A stretch of DNA of 64,000 bases from a bacterium (GCA_021323635.1 JAJPKQ010000023.1:20789-84788); one strand, 5' to 3'. Positions 1 through 8,662 are shown, counted from the first letter of the stretch. Translations and numbers: made by a program. Notes: generated from the sequence alone by a model not told the origin.

Positions 1-967
1 TTGCGACTGTGATCGTCCAGGGCAGGAAGGCGGCGCCGGTCTGGATTGCGCTGTAGTGACGGACGTGCTCCAGGTAGAGCGTGCCGATGAAGAAGGTCGA
101 GTACATCGCGGTGACCAGAAACGCCCGCACGAGATTGGCCTGCAGGACACCGCGCACGGCGAATATGCGCAGCGGCATGATCGGGTTTGCAATCCTCCGC
201 TCCAGCGCTATGAAGCAACCCATCAGCACCAGTGCGAGCGCGCCTGGGTCGAGCACCTCGCCGGAGGCCCATCCGTGCGTTGAGGCCCGCACGATTGCGT
301 AGATGGCGCTCATCATGGAGGCGGTGACAAGGAGCGAGCCGAGCCAGTCGATGCCCGCCTTCGAGCGGGCGCCGGCGTCGTCTGGGATCAGCGCAGCCCC
401 GAGCAGGAGCGTCGCCAGCCCGATCGGGAGGTTGACGAAGAAGATCCAGTGCCAGCTGAGCGCCTGGGTGAGCAGGCCGCCCGCGAGCAGGCCAAGCGAG
501 CCGCCGGCGACGGAGACGAGCATGTAGGTGCCCATCGCGCGGGCGCGCTCCGCAGCCTCGGCGAACTCGGTGACGATTATCGCCAGGGTCACCGATGCCT
601 GGACGGCGGCACCGACCCCCTGCAGGAAGCGCGCCGCCACCAGCCATCCCTGGCTTGGCGCGAGCCCGCAGAGTGCGGAGGCGCTCGCAAACAGGACGAC
701 GCCGACCAGGAAGATGCGCTTGCGCCCGAACAGGTCGCCCAGACGGCCGGCGAGCAGGAGCAGGCTTCCGAAGGTGATCAGAAAGGAGTTGACCACCCAG
801 GTGAGGCTGCCCTGGGTGAAGTGCAGGTCGCGCTGGATCGACGGCAGCGCGACATTGACGATCGTTGTGTCCAGAACGATCATCAGCTGAGCCATGCAGA
901 CGACCAGCAGCGTTGCCCAGCGGCGGCGCTCTGCGGTGGCAAGGGGTGCGTCGGATGCGGTGCTCAT
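1..967 (-). CDS. MFS drug efflux transporter, DHA2 type, C-terminus beyond the window
   Basis: Proton-driven multidrug exporter of the 14-helix DHA2 (EmrB/QacA) group, in the cytoplasmic membrane. Translating the reverse strand from the ATG at 967 gives an open frame of about 322 residues that runs off the left edge. Helix 1 carries the family signature LDTTIVNVALPSI. The loop between helices 2 and 3 reads GRLGDLFGRKR, the MFS motif A, and WHWIFFVNLPIG is the DHA2 motif before helix 6. It is divergent from a TetR gene with three palindromes in the shared upstream region, so it is probably repressed by that protein. The substrate cannot be told. Only the C-terminal helices are missing. Confidence 0.9.
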   Translation of the reverse strand, partial: MSTASDAPLATAERRRWATLLVVCMAQLMIVLDTTIVNVALPSIQRDLHFTQGSLTWVVNSFLITFGSLLLLAGRLGDLFGRKRIFLVGVVLFASASALCGLAPSQGWLVAARFLQGVGAAVQASVTLAIIVTEFAEAAERARAMGTYMLVSVAGGSLGLLAGGLLTQALSWHWIFFVNLPIGLATLLLGAALIPDDAGARSKAGIDWLGSLLVTASMMSAIYAIVRASTHGWASGEVLDPGALALVLMGCFIALERRIANPIMPLRIFAVRGVLQANLVRAFLVTAMYSTFFIGTLYLEHVRHYSAIQTGAAFLPWTITVA

Positions 968-1009
968 ATCAGCTCCTAACGTGTCGAGGTGGCTTCGCCC
1001 GGCTAAAAT

Positions 1010-1069
1010 GGAGGCGTCCTCCGAAGTTATGTGGAGGGTGCCTCCGGAAGTATACGGAGGAAACCTCCG
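1010..1069. promoter_or_regulatory. Three evenly spaced palindromes, probable TetR operators
   Basis: Three copies of GGAGG-N3-CCTCC lie at 1010-1022, 1033-1045 and 1056-1068. Their centres, 1016, 1039 and 1062, are exactly 23 bases apart. The third extends to CGGAGGAAACCTCCG. They fill the gap between the divergent efflux gene (start 967) and the TetR gene (start 1089). Known TetR proteins bind such short dyads as dimers. Several dimers on a two-turn spacing, repressing both genes, is the inference. Confidence 0.75.
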
Positions 1070-1088
1070 GTTTTCAAGGGGCAGTTTC

Positions 1089-1676
1089 ATGAGCACCGTC
1101 GAGGCACCGCAGACGACCCTTCTCACGCGGCCCAAGCGCGCCGATGCGCGCCGCAACTACGAGAAGGTGCTGGCGGCGGCCCGGGAGGCGTTCGCCGAAG
1201 GTGGCCAGGCGACATCGCTCGAGGCGATCGCGCGCCGCGCGGGGGTCGGCATCGGCACGCTCTACCGCCATTTTCCAACGCGCCAAGCGCTCGTCGAGGC
1301 GCTTTACCTCGACGAGATTGAGGGGGTCTGCCGCGCTGCCGCAGCGCTCGAAGCGGCAGACCCGTGGGAGGCGCTCAGCCGCTGGCTGGATCGTGTGATC
1401 GACTACATCGCGACCAAGCAGGCGCTGGCCCATGAGCTCTTGAATGCTCTTCGACCGGATGCGTCGATGTTCAGGAGCTCTCGCGCATCACTAATCGCGG
1501 CGGGGCAGCCACTGCTGCGGCGCGCACAGGATGCGGGGCTGGTGCGCGGCGACGTAGATATCGAGCAGGTAGTGCAGATGCTGGTAGCGATCGCCAAGAC
1601 GCCCGCCGGCGATCAGGATCAGATCAAGCATCTGGCGCACGTCGCGCTCGACGGCCTCCGCTATCGCCCCGATTGA
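1089..1676 (+). CDS. TetR/AcrR family transcriptional regulator
   Basis: Ligand-responsive repressor of 195 residues, normal for the family. The N-terminal helix-turn-helix is clear: AAREAFAEGGQATSLEAIA followed by GVGIGTLYRHFPTRQALVEAL. The rest is the helical ligand-binding and dimer domain, which is poorly conserved and gives no hint of the inducer. The ATG at 1089 was chosen because it sits just after the last palindrome and starts the normal N-terminus; the frame stays open further upstream but would then cover the operators. It is divergent from an MFS exporter, the classic efflux pump and repressor layout, so it probably controls the pump and itself. Confidence 0.93.
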   Translation: MSTVEAPQTTLLTRPKRADARRNYEKVLAAAREAFAEGGQATSLEAIARRAGVGIGTLYRHFPTRQALVEALYLDEIEGVCRAAAALEAADPWEALSRWLDRVIDYIATKQALAHELLNALRPDASMFRSSRASLIAAGQPLLRRAQDAGLVRGDVDIEQVVQMLVAIAKTPAGDQDQIKHLAHVALDGLRYRPD

Positions 1677-1922
1677 GGGCGCTCTGCAGGCGCGAGCAGC
1701 GCCTCAGGCGGTGCCGCTCGTCCACGCGGGTGGTCTGCCGGCGCGCACGGCCGCGACCTCAGCGGCGATCTCCTGCCTGCTGGCGCCCTTCGCGCGTCAG
1801 CAGCGAGCACCGGCATGCCGGGGGCGAGGCGTATTGTGCTCAGCGCGGTCTCAAGCGAGCAGGCGACGCAAATCGCCGATCGGCACGATCGATGCCCGCA
1901 CGCTTGCGTCCTCAGCGCCGGG

Positions 1923-2687
1923 TCAGGCGCGCTCGCCGACTGCCACGACGATTGGAAAGGCGAAGTGAATCGCGCCATCGCGACGGCGCTCTTCCAGGCC
2001 GAGCGTCTCGCCCGTGGCGATCGCTCGCTCGAAGTGCGCGCGCACAACGCCCGGATCGGGCGGGGCCGAGCGAGCGAGCACCGACTCCAGCTCGACCGCC
2101 AGGCGGTAGGAGCCTGCAATGCGAGCGCGGAGATCCGCCGATCGCATTGAGCTGAGAATCTCATCGTCAGTCAAGGCGCGCACGTGAGATGGATCGCGCG
2201 CGCGCTCAGCTTCGTTGAAGCGCCGCGCGATCAGCGGGTCGCTGCTGGCGACGATGTCGGCGACAACGACGCGACCTCCCGGAGCGCATACGCGCGCCAT
2301 CTGCGCGAGGGCTCCTGCCGGGTCGGGCAGATGGTGCAGCGCATATCGGCAGGTGACGATCGTGAAGGCGCGATCGGCGTATGGCAGCTGCGCCACGTCG
2401 CCCACTGCAAATGACACATTGGCGAGACCCTGCGCCGCGCAGCGTAGCTGCGCCTGCGCCACCATCTCGGGCGTGAGGTCGATGCCGGTCACGCGCTCTG
2501 CGTGCGCCGCAAATGCGGCCGCGACGATCCCCGGGCCGCAGGCCACGTCGAGGACTACATCCGAGCTCCGAACTCGTGCGGCAGTGAGGAGCATCTGCAT
2601 AGCCGAGGCGTCGTTCAGCGCGGCGGCCTGCGCAAATCCTGCCGCCTGACGAGTGAACTGCTCGACCATTGTCTCGCGGTGGCCCAC
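1923..2687 (-). CDS. Class I SAM-dependent methyltransferase (UbiE-like)
   Basis: Small-molecule methyltransferase with a Rossmann fold, 254 residues. Motif I is VLDVACGPGIVAAAFA, the acidic residue after strand 2 lies in VTGIDLTPEMVAQA, and YALHHLPDPAGALAQMARV plus PGGRVVVADIV are the later Methyltransf_11 motifs. The C-terminal part is a helical substrate lid with no recognised signature. The frame starts with GTG at 2687; an ATG at 2669 is an alternative. It lies 18 bases after the lysyl-oxidase-like gene on the same strand and may be co-transcribed with it. The substrate is unknown; menaquinone or other small-molecule methylation is possible. The 246 bases between this stop and the TetR stop hold nothing recognisable. 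Confidence 0.88.
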   Translation of the reverse strand: MGHRETMVEQFTRQAAGFAQAAALNDASAMQMLLTAARVRSSDVVLDVACGPGIVAAAFAAHAERVTGIDLTPEMVAQAQLRCAAQGLANVSFAVGDVAQLPYADRAFTIVTCRYALHHLPDPAGALAQMARVCAPGGRVVVADIVASSDPLIARRFNEAERARDPSHVRALTDDEILSSMRSADLRARIAGSYRLAVELESVLARSAPPDPGVVRAHFERAIATGETLGLEERRRDGAIHFAFPIVVAVGERA

Positions 2688-2705
2688 CGCGCTCGAGCGT
2701 ACCTG

Positions 2706-3737
2706 CTACGGTGCCGGGACCCCGACCCGCTCCCCGATGACGCGGCCCGAGGGAAGCTGCACGAAGGTCTCAGATGCGTTGTTGGCAGTGTTCGATTCCC
2801 ACCACAGGTTGCGCGGGTTGACGATCTGTACGAACGCGAAGCGCCCGCGCAGGCCGGTCACGTCGATCCACTGTTCGGGATAGCCGTAAGGGTAGATGTC
2901 CGACCAGCCGACCGAGGTGCCGAACAGATCGTGCGAGATGTCGGCCTGTTCGCTGCAGCCGGGGTAGACCGCGGAGGTCGGCGAGCGCCGCGAGGGATGT
3001 GTTCGGGCCAGGTCGCGCAGGCAGTAGTCGACCTTGGGGCCCGTGCGCACCAGGCGCTCGAGCCTGAGGTGCGGGCCCAGCGACCAGAGCTGGAAGGAGG
3101 CGAGGTGGCGCACCTTCCAGTAGCTCGTGGAGCCGACGTAGCCGTATTCGTAGCGGTAGCCGGGTATGTACTTGTAGACGAGCTGCACGCGCGTGCGGAA
3201 GAGATGGACGTGGCCGCGGCGGTCGTAGATCGCCTGGCTGACGATCCAGCGCCGGTGGGCGCCGCGGCGCGCGCGCAGCTCGATCGGCCCGGCGCCGAGG
3301 CTGTTGACCGAGCTGGTCGCTCGCAGCAGCAGGCGTCCGGGGATCGTGGTCGTGTCCAGATGCAGTTCGGAGGGCGCCGACATCACAAGGTCCGGGCAGC
3401 GCAGGTGCAGCGACCTGCGCTGGCAGGGGTTGGCGGCAATCGTCTCGGTGGTCGTGGTGGTCGTGGTGAGAGCGGCCGAGCTCGTCGTGAGCGTCGTCGA
3501 GCTTGCGCTTGAGCTCTCCGAGCTTGTCGTGGCGGCTGTCGCGCCGCTCGCAGGCGTCTGCGCACCGGCAGCGCCCGCGGCAGCGCGGGCGCTCAGCGCA
3601 GCCGCCACCCCGACCGCCAGCAGGATCGCTGCTGAGCTGCTCATCGCCCCTGCCGCCAGCAGGCGCGCTGCGTGCGCAAACGCGCGCGGGCGACCCCTGC
3701 GCCGGCGCTCTCTGGCTCTGATGGACTCGCTCCGCAT
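2706..3737 (-). CDS. Exported lysyl-oxidase-like protein with a degenerate metal site
   Basis: A 343-residue protein with an Arg-rich N-terminus, a hydrophobic segment near residues 30-55 (signal or anchor) and a Ser/Thr/Ala linker including a run of Thr. The C-terminal half resembles bacterial lysyl oxidase domains: SVGWSDIYPYGYPEQWIDVTG and then VQIVNPRNLWWESNTANNAS are the recognisable late motifs. Lysyl oxidases oxidise lysine side chains with copper and a quinone cofactor. The expected copper motif, normally several His before an F..Y.L pattern, reads here WKVRHLASFQLWSL with one His. It may bind rather than oxidise. Two Cys (CQRRSLHLRCPD) sit at the domain start. It lies upstream of the methyltransferase gene on the same strand. 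Confidence 0.72.
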   Translation of the reverse strand: MRSESIRARERRRRGRPRAFAHAARLLAAGAMSSSAAILLAVGVAAALSARAAAGAAGAQTPASGATAATTSSESSSASSTTLTTSSAALTTTTTTTETIAANPCQRRSLHLRCPDLVMSAPSELHLDTTTIPGRLLLRATSSVNSLGAGPIELRARRGAHRRWIVSQAIYDRRGHVHLFRTRVQLVYKYIPGYRYEYGYVGSTSYWKVRHLASFQLWSLGPHLRLERLVRTGPKVDYCLRDLARTHPSRRSPTSAVYPGCSEQADISHDLFGTSVGWSDIYPYGYPEQWIDVTGLRGRFAFVQIVNPRNLWWESNTANNASETFVQLPSGRVIGERVGVPAP

Positions 3738-3821
3738 CGATATTGTCGCCCCTGGCTCCGGCTCAGGCTCTCGTACGGGCCCCCAGCGCGCGCCACATGA
3801 TACAGGCGCCTCTTGCGGCGC

Positions 3822-4331
3822 TCACCCTCTGCGCCGAGAGCCGCTCTCAGCGCGGGCGACCAGCTCCAGCTCATCGACGCTCACGCGATGGCCGGCGGCG
3901 CAGCGCAGCTCGACGTGTACCGGCTCGCCGCACCCGGCGTGGCGCAGCTGCACCGGGCCTCCGCGCTCATCCAGCCAGCGGTCGCCCCACTGCATCAGCG
4001 CTGCCAGCGCCGGGAAGAGGTCGGCGCCCTTCTCGGTCAGCAGGTAGCGCTGGCGGGTGCGCTGGCCGGGCTCGCGATAGTCCTCGCGCTCAAGCAGGCC
4101 CTGATCGACCAGCTCGCGCAGGCGCTGGGCCGCCACGGGCTCGCTGATTCCCGCCCGCAGAGCGAAGTCGTCAAAGCGCGTGGTGCCGTAGAAGGCCTCG
4201 CGCAGGATCAGGAACGCAGAGCGCGTGCTTACGACGCCGAGGGTCTTTGCGATCGTGCAGCGCTCCGCGCTCCAACCGCTGCGCGGGTCAAGCCGGCCGG
4301 CCATGTGTATCGCGTGGCTCATCACCACCAT
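3822..4331 (-). CDS. HxlR family transcriptional regulator
   Basis: Winged-helix regulator of 169 residues, longer than the usual 110-150 because of a C-terminal tail with two Cys (HAGCGEP and LRCAAGH) that could bind a metal or sense redox state. The HxlR core is clear: CTIAKTLGVVSTRSAFLILRE, then FDDFALRAGISEPVAAQRLREL and the wing LLEREDYREPGQRTRQRYLLT. The start may be the first ATG or the one three codons in. It is divergent from an MFS exporter only 35 bases away, so control of that pump is likely. An imperfect dyad (CTGGC at 4337, GCCAG at 4356) lies in this gap and is a weak operator candidate. Confidence 0.9.
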   Translation of the reverse strand: MVVMSHAIHMAGRLDPRSGWSAERCTIAKTLGVVSTRSAFLILREAFYGTTRFDDFALRAGISEPVAAQRLRELVDQGLLEREDYREPGQRTRQRYLLTEKGADLFPALAALMQWGDRWLDERGGPVQLRHAGCGEPVHVELRCAAGHRVSVDELELVARAESGSRRRG

Positions 4332-4366
4332 CGTAGCTGGCTTTCCGTCGCCTAAGCCAGTGTGCT

Positions 4367-5815
4367 ATGGCCCTGGCTATGCAGACTCTAAGTCAGCTTC
4401 AGACGGGCGCGCGGAGGCAGGCAGCTGCAGGCGCGGTGCTCGCGATCGCCTGCGCCGGTGTCGCGATGGCAAGCCTGGACCTGTTCATCGTCAACGTCGC
4501 GCTGCCCCGGATCGCCGCCGACCTCCACCTGCGCGGTGGCGGGCTGGGCCAGCTCTCGTGGGTTCTGAACGCCTACGCGATCGCCTATGCCGCGCTGCTG
4601 GTCCTCTTCGGGCGGATCGCCGAGCGCCATCGGCGGGACCTGGGCTTCCTGGTCGGCGTCGCGACGTTCGTGGCGGCCTCTGCCGCCTGTGGCGCCTCCG
4701 ACAGCCTGACGATGCTGATCGCCTGCCGTGTCATTCAGGCGGCAGGCGCTGCGCTGCTCACGCCGACCTCGCTTGGCCTGGTCCTTGCCGCCACTGCGCC
4801 TGCGCGCCGCCACGGCGCGGTGCGCGCCTGGACCGCGGTCGGCGGCCTTGCGGCTGCGCTTGGCCCGGTGATCGGTGGGCTGCTGGTGGCCTCAAGCTGG
4901 CGCTGGGTCTTCTATGTAAACGTGCCTGTCGGCCTGATCGCCCTCGCCCTGGGGTACAGGTTGCTGCCGCAGATAGCCGGCCAGCCGCTGCGGCGGCCTA
5001 ATGTGAGCGGGGCGCTCTTCATAACCCTCGGCGTCGCGGCGCTTGCGCTCGGGCTCGTCGACGGCGGTAGGTGGGGATGGGGCGACGTCAAGACGCTTGC
5101 CGCGATCGGCCTCGCGGCAGGAGCACTTGCGCTCTTTGCGGCGCACACCGCGTGGCACGCAAACCCGCTGATCGAGCGCTCGCTCTTTCGTATCCGGCCC
5201 TTCACCGGCGCGTCGGTGGTGGCGGTGCTCTTCTCCGCGGCCTTCGGCGCGATGCTGCTCTCGCGGGTGCTCTGGGCTCAGGACGTCTGGCACTTCTCGC
5301 CGCTGCTCACCGGGCTTGCGATCGCTCCCGGCCCGATCATGGTGCCGATGGTCGCCTGGGCGCTCACCGGTCGGCTGGTGCAGGGCTTTGGGGCGGGCGC
5401 CGTCATCGCCGCCGGCTGCGCCCTCTTTGCCGCGGGACTCGCCTGGTGGGCGCTTGCGATCGGTCTGCGTCCGGACTACACGGGTGAGATGCTCGGCGGC
5501 ATGCTGCTGACCGGCATCGGCGTCGGGCTGACGCTGCCGACGCTGATGGCAAGCGCAGCTGCGTCGCTTCCCGACCGCGCCTTCGCGACCGGATCGGCGG
5601 TCATCAACATGCTCCGCCAGATCGGCCTCGCGGTCGGCGTCGCCGCTCTGGTTGCGGCGCTCGGCACACCCGCCTCGCCCGCAGCGACGCTCGTCGCCTA
5701 CCAGCGGGCCGCGTGGATCACGGCCGGGACCTCGCTCGCTGGCGCTCTGGCCGGGCTGCTGTTGCTCTCAGTGCGAGGGCTGCGCGGGCGACGCCTCGTG
5801 GCAGATCGGCGCTAG
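4367..5815 (+). CDS. MFS drug efflux transporter, DHA2/EmrB type
   Basis: Membrane exporter of 482 residues, the usual size for 14-helix DHA2 pumps. Helix 1 reads LDLFIVNVALPRIAADLHL, motif A is degenerate at LFGRIAERHRRD, and WRWVFYVNVPVGLIALAL is the conserved stretch before helix 6. Late helices are present (GAVIAAGCALFAAGL and LRQIGLAVGVAALVAAL), so the gene is complete. The ATG at 4367 is followed by a second in-frame ATG at 4379. It is divergent from an HxlR regulator and converges on the TfoX-like gene with a 4-base overlap. The substrate is unknown. It is a different subgroup from the pump at the left edge. Confidence 0.9.
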   Translation: MALAMQTLSQLQTGARRQAAAGAVLAIACAGVAMASLDLFIVNVALPRIAADLHLRGGGLGQLSWVLNAYAIAYAALLVLFGRIAERHRRDLGFLVGVATFVAASAACGASDSLTMLIACRVIQAAGAALLTPTSLGLVLAATAPARRHGAVRAWTAVGGLAAALGPVIGGLLVASSWRWVFYVNVPVGLIALALGYRLLPQIAGQPLRRPNVSGALFITLGVAALALGLVDGGRWGWGDVKTLAAIGLAAGALALFAAHTAWHANPLIERSLFRIRPFTGASVVAVLFSAAFGAMLLSRVLWAQDVWHFSPLLTGLAIAPGPIMVPMVAWALTGRLVQGFGAGAVIAAGCALFAAGLAWWALAIGLRPDYTGEMLGGMLLTGIGVGLTLPTLMASAAASLPDRAFATGSAVINMLRQIGLAVGVAALVAALGTPASPAATLVAYQRAAWITAGTSLAGALAGLLLLSVRGLRGRRLVADRR

Positions 5816-6147
5816 CGCTTTGGCGGCAATGTGCGCACGTACGCGAGGCTCTCGTGCACCCAAGGTCGCAGCTGCCTCTTGCCCCGAACGCCCTCCGCCG
5901 CCACCCTGACCCAGCCCCTCATCGGGCGCCCGCGCATCACAGCGATGCTTGCATGCGGGCGCGCTGCGTGCGCGTCGGTCAGCTCGGGATCCACCCGCAC
6001 CAGCAAGCCGCCCTGACCGGAGGCCGCAAAGGCCAGGTTCCCGTCAAGCAGGAACGCGAGCCCGCCGAACATCGCCTTCTCAGTGATGGCCTCCCCCGCG
6101 CCGGTCAGCTCGCGCAGGAGGTTGACGAGTTCGCTGCAAGCCGGCAT
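5812..6147 (-). CDS. TfoX N-terminal-domain protein
   Basis: A 111-residue protein made of one TfoX N-terminal domain. The family pattern is ITEKAMFGGLAFLLDGNLAF, then GGLLVRVDPE, the MRGRPMRGWVRVA strand, and the terminal WVHESLAYVRTLPPK. In proteobacteria TfoX controls competence, but single-domain actinobacterial members are of unknown role, so no competence function is claimed. Its 3' end overlaps the last bases of the convergent MFS gene. Confidence 0.85.
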   Translation of the reverse strand: MPACSELVNLLRELTGAGEAITEKAMFGGLAFLLDGNLAFAASGQGGLLVRVDPELTDAHAARPHASIAVMRGRPMRGWVRVAAEGVRGKRQLRPWVHESLAYVRTLPPKR

Positions 6148-6179
6148 TGCAGCCGAACCCTATCTGCGCGATCGTTGCC

Positions 6180-7955
6180 TCAGCCGGCTGGCGGCGCTCG
6201 CAGCGAGACTGTGAGCGTGTGGCTGCCGCTGCCACCGGGCAGCCACGGCGCGCCGTGCAGGCGGAGGCGTGCGATCACCGTGCCGAGACGGTCAGGGGCC
6301 CGAGTGTCCGCGTCGGCCAGCACCAGGGCGTAGGCGCCGCTCGCGCGAGCAGGATCCGCTTCGTTCGCGGGCTCAAGCACGCGTGCGCCCCGCAGCTGCA
6401 GCGCATACTTGACACCCGCTTCAAACGGCGCGGCTGTCACGCCCTCACGTCTCAGCGTCACGGTGGCGCCGGGCGGGATCCGACGCGCGATCGCCCTCAT
6501 GATCGTGTGCAGGAGCGCGTACTCGGAGCGGTGCGCGTCCGGCGGCTGCGCGGCTGCGACAGCGCTACAGCCGATCAGCAGGATGACCCCGCCGGCGAGG
6601 TGCCCGGTCCGACGTGCCCGGCGGTGCACGATGCGACTGAACCCCAAGCGCATCGCAAGCTGCCTGACGACCAGGACGGACGCCGCGTATCCGAGCACGA
6701 GCCATGTCCACATGCCGACGATCGAGCCCCACCAGAGCGTGTAGCCGAGCGTGTCGATGGAGCTGCGCGGCGTCGCCGCGCCCTGCCACGCAAAGCACAT
6801 GCAGAGCACCAACGCGATGATCGTCCCCGCCACGAGCTCGCTGCGCCCTCGCCGCAGCCCGCCGTATGCGGCAAGCGCGAGCGCGAGCAGCACGAGCGCC
6901 GATGAGGTGGTGCGCAGCGGCGAGGGCACGCTCCAGATGTCGCTCAGGCGGGTGTCGCCGTAGTCGCCGCCGCTCATGCTTCCAACGGCCCGGCCGGAGG
7001 GGGAGGTCACCAGATCCTGAGGCGAGCGCAGCCACCGTGGCACTATGCCGATCGCCTGGGTGAGGGCGCGCCAGCCAGCGGTCGCACCCGCGATCTGTGC
7101 ATGAGACGCCGTTGCGGCCCGCGCCAACAGCGAGAGGTTGCCGGGTGATGTGGTCAGCTGCTGGGCGAGCGGCGCGCTCCAGCAGACCAGCAACACGGCA
7201 AGCGCCGCAAGCGCCCAGTGTCTGGGCGAAGGGCGTGCGCTCGGCTCACGCCCCATCGGACGTTCGCGCAGCGAGCGGCTGCGTGCGCTCTTCAGCGACA
7301 GGGCAAGCCCGCCGAAGCCGACAGCAAGCGCTGCTGCGCTTGGCGCAACGTAGGCGAGGTGGCATTGAACGACAAAGCTTGCAAGCAGCGCTACGAGCGG
7401 CAGCAGTCGATGCTCGCCACATGCAAGCGACCAGCACGCGAAGATCAGCAGAGTCAATGGGAGGAGCGCGGCAGCGGGGTTCCAGATGCCGTCTATCGCT
7501 TCGGTTGCGAACGAGCGCGAGAGAAGCGCAAGGCAGACAGCGGTCGCAACCATCAGCCCGATCCCGCCTCGGCGTCGCGCGATCGCAACGCTTGCGATGA
7601 TCGCCGCGCTGTTCACCGTCCCCATCGTGACGGTCAAGGCGACCGGGCCGCCGAAGCGCGCGGGCAGCGCCAGCAGCCAGTAAAGCAGCGGTCCTGCGTC
7701 AAAAGTGGTATGACCGACAACGCGCGACACGAACGAGTACTGGCCGAGCAACGGGGAGTGCGGGCCAAGCACTTCGTAGGCGCGCGTTGCGATAGTCCCC
7801 TGGTCGCCGAGTGGCATCCATCCGCCGCCGAGCGCGCGTGCGCAGGCCACGATCACCGGCACGGCCGCGCCGATGCCTGCGAGTGCAGTCAAGGTGCGCT
7901 GACCGCGCCTCTGCAGCCCGGATGAGGCGCGCAGCGCTCGCCTGCCTTGCCGCAT
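6180..7955 (-). CDS. Polytopic membrane protein, glycosyltransferase-like, function unknown
   Basis: Large integral membrane protein of about 591 residues with roughly ten hydrophobic segments, including LTALAGIGAAVPVIVACA, LLPLTLLIFACWSLACG and ELVAGTIIALVLCMCFAW. The early GDQGTIATRAYEVL stretch with acidic residues after the first helix, and a soluble C-terminal domain, recall GT-C membrane glycosyltransferases that use lipid-linked sugars, but no diagnostic motif is seen. The ATG at 7955 is preferred because the longer frame (to 8042) adds a Cys/Trp/Arg stretch that does not look like protein. It lies alone on the minus strand after the small secreted gene and its hairpin. Confidence 0.7.
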   Translation of the reverse strand: MRQGRRALRASSGLQRRGQRTLTALAGIGAAVPVIVACARALGGGWMPLGDQGTIATRAYEVLGPHSPLLGQYSFVSRVVGHTTFDAGPLLYWLLALPARFGGPVALTVTMGTVNSAAIIASVAIARRRGGIGLMVATAVCLALLSRSFATEAIDGIWNPAAALLPLTLLIFACWSLACGEHRLLPLVALLASFVVQCHLAYVAPSAAALAVGFGGLALSLKSARSRSLRERPMGREPSARPSPRHWALAALAVLLVCWSAPLAQQLTTSPGNLSLLARAATASHAQIAGATAGWRALTQAIGIVPRWLRSPQDLVTSPSGRAVGSMSGGDYGDTRLSDIWSVPSPLRTTSSALVLLALALAAYGGLRRGRSELVAGTIIALVLCMCFAWQGAATPRSSIDTLGYTLWWGSIVGMWTWLVLGYAASVLVVRQLAMRLGFSRIVHRRARRTGHLAGGVILLIGCSAVAAAQPPDAHRSEYALLHTIMRAIARRIPPGATVTLRREGVTAAPFEAGVKYALQLRGARVLEPANEADPARASGAYALVLADADTRAPDRLGTVIARLRLHGAPWLPGGSGSHTLTVSLRAPPAG

Positions 7956-8198
7956 GCGCGGTCGCCTGCACGCCTCGATTGAGCGCAGCGACCAGGTGGC
8001 GTCAGCTCTCGCGAAGCCTGCGCACCAGGTCTCAGCGTACACCCGAAAACATTACACCTCTCTGCAGTCCTTGCTTTTTTGATCTCCCGGTGGCGTGGAT
8101 CTGACGCCGGATCGGTCCGCTGTCGGGACCTGCTACGTCCTCACCGCTGCCGCGCGGCGGCGCGCGGCGCGTGGCACCCGCGCCTCGGGGTGGGCGCA

Positions 8199-8234
8199 GG
8201 CAGGCGGGCGGGCCACCAGGCCCGCCCGCCTGCC
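8199..8234 (-). terminator. Perfect 16-bp hairpin behind the small secreted gene
   Basis: Left arm 8199-8214 and right arm 8219-8234 are perfect reverse complements with a four-base loop (ACCA), almost all G and C. It begins 20 bases after the stop of the small secreted-protein gene and precedes the next minus-strand gene, so it most likely ends or attenuates that transcript. There is no T run, so it would be a non-classical terminator or an RNA-stabilising stem. Confidence 0.6.
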
Positions 8235-8253
8235 GCCATCGCGACGGCTTCGA

Positions 8254-8505
8254 TCAGCGGTCGCCGGCTTCATGGCCGTCAACCGAGCGGTCTGGGCTGC
8301 CGGCGCTCGAGTCCGAGCGTCCGTTGTCCGAGCGCGAGCGGTCGCGATTGCCCGCGCCCTCGCTTACGTCGCGCGAGCTGTCCGAGCGCGAGAGCGCGGT
8401 CGTGTGCGCGTGCCCTCTGCCGGCGGCAAGCGCGGAGGTCATCGGCGTGACTGCCATGAGCAGCGTCACGGCCGGGACGAGAATGGCGAGCTTCGGTGAC
8501 TTCAT
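8254..8505 (-). CDS. Small exported Ser/Asp/Arg-rich protein
   Basis: An 83-residue protein. The N-terminus has a Lys pair, a hydrophobic stretch (LAILVPAVTLLMAVTP) and an Ala-x-Ala cleavage site at SALAAG, a typical Sec signal peptide. The mature part of about 55 residues is very polar, rich in Ser, Asp, Arg and Gly with repeated SD/RD steps, and probably disordered. The start is well supported: GGAGG lies five bases before the ATG. A strong hairpin follows the stop. It is divergent from the response regulator at 8663, and the two may share a regulatory region. No family is recognised. Confidence 0.7.
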   Translation of the reverse strand: MKSPKLAILVPAVTLLMAVTPMTSALAAGRGHAHTTALSRSDSSRDVSEGAGNRDRSRSDNGRSDSSAGSPDRSVDGHEAGDR

Positions 8506-8662
8506 CGTGTCCTCCTTTGGAGAGTTCGTGCTGTCCCTTGTCTGTGGTCCAGCGGTTGACTCTCCCCAGAGTGCAGCGGGATCTCAAGAGCAAGGTAAGA
8601 ATGGGTTCAGAGATCGCTTACCGCCGCGGCTGGGCCGCAATCGGCCCGTAGCATGGGCCCAT

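Noticed and set aside
4337..4360. Imperfect dyad between the HxlR and MFS genes
   Set aside because: The arms are only five bases and the flanks do not match, so it is noted only as a weak operator candidate.
8070..8085. T run on the plus strand that could end a transcript
   Set aside because: No stem precedes it and no plus-strand gene ends there.
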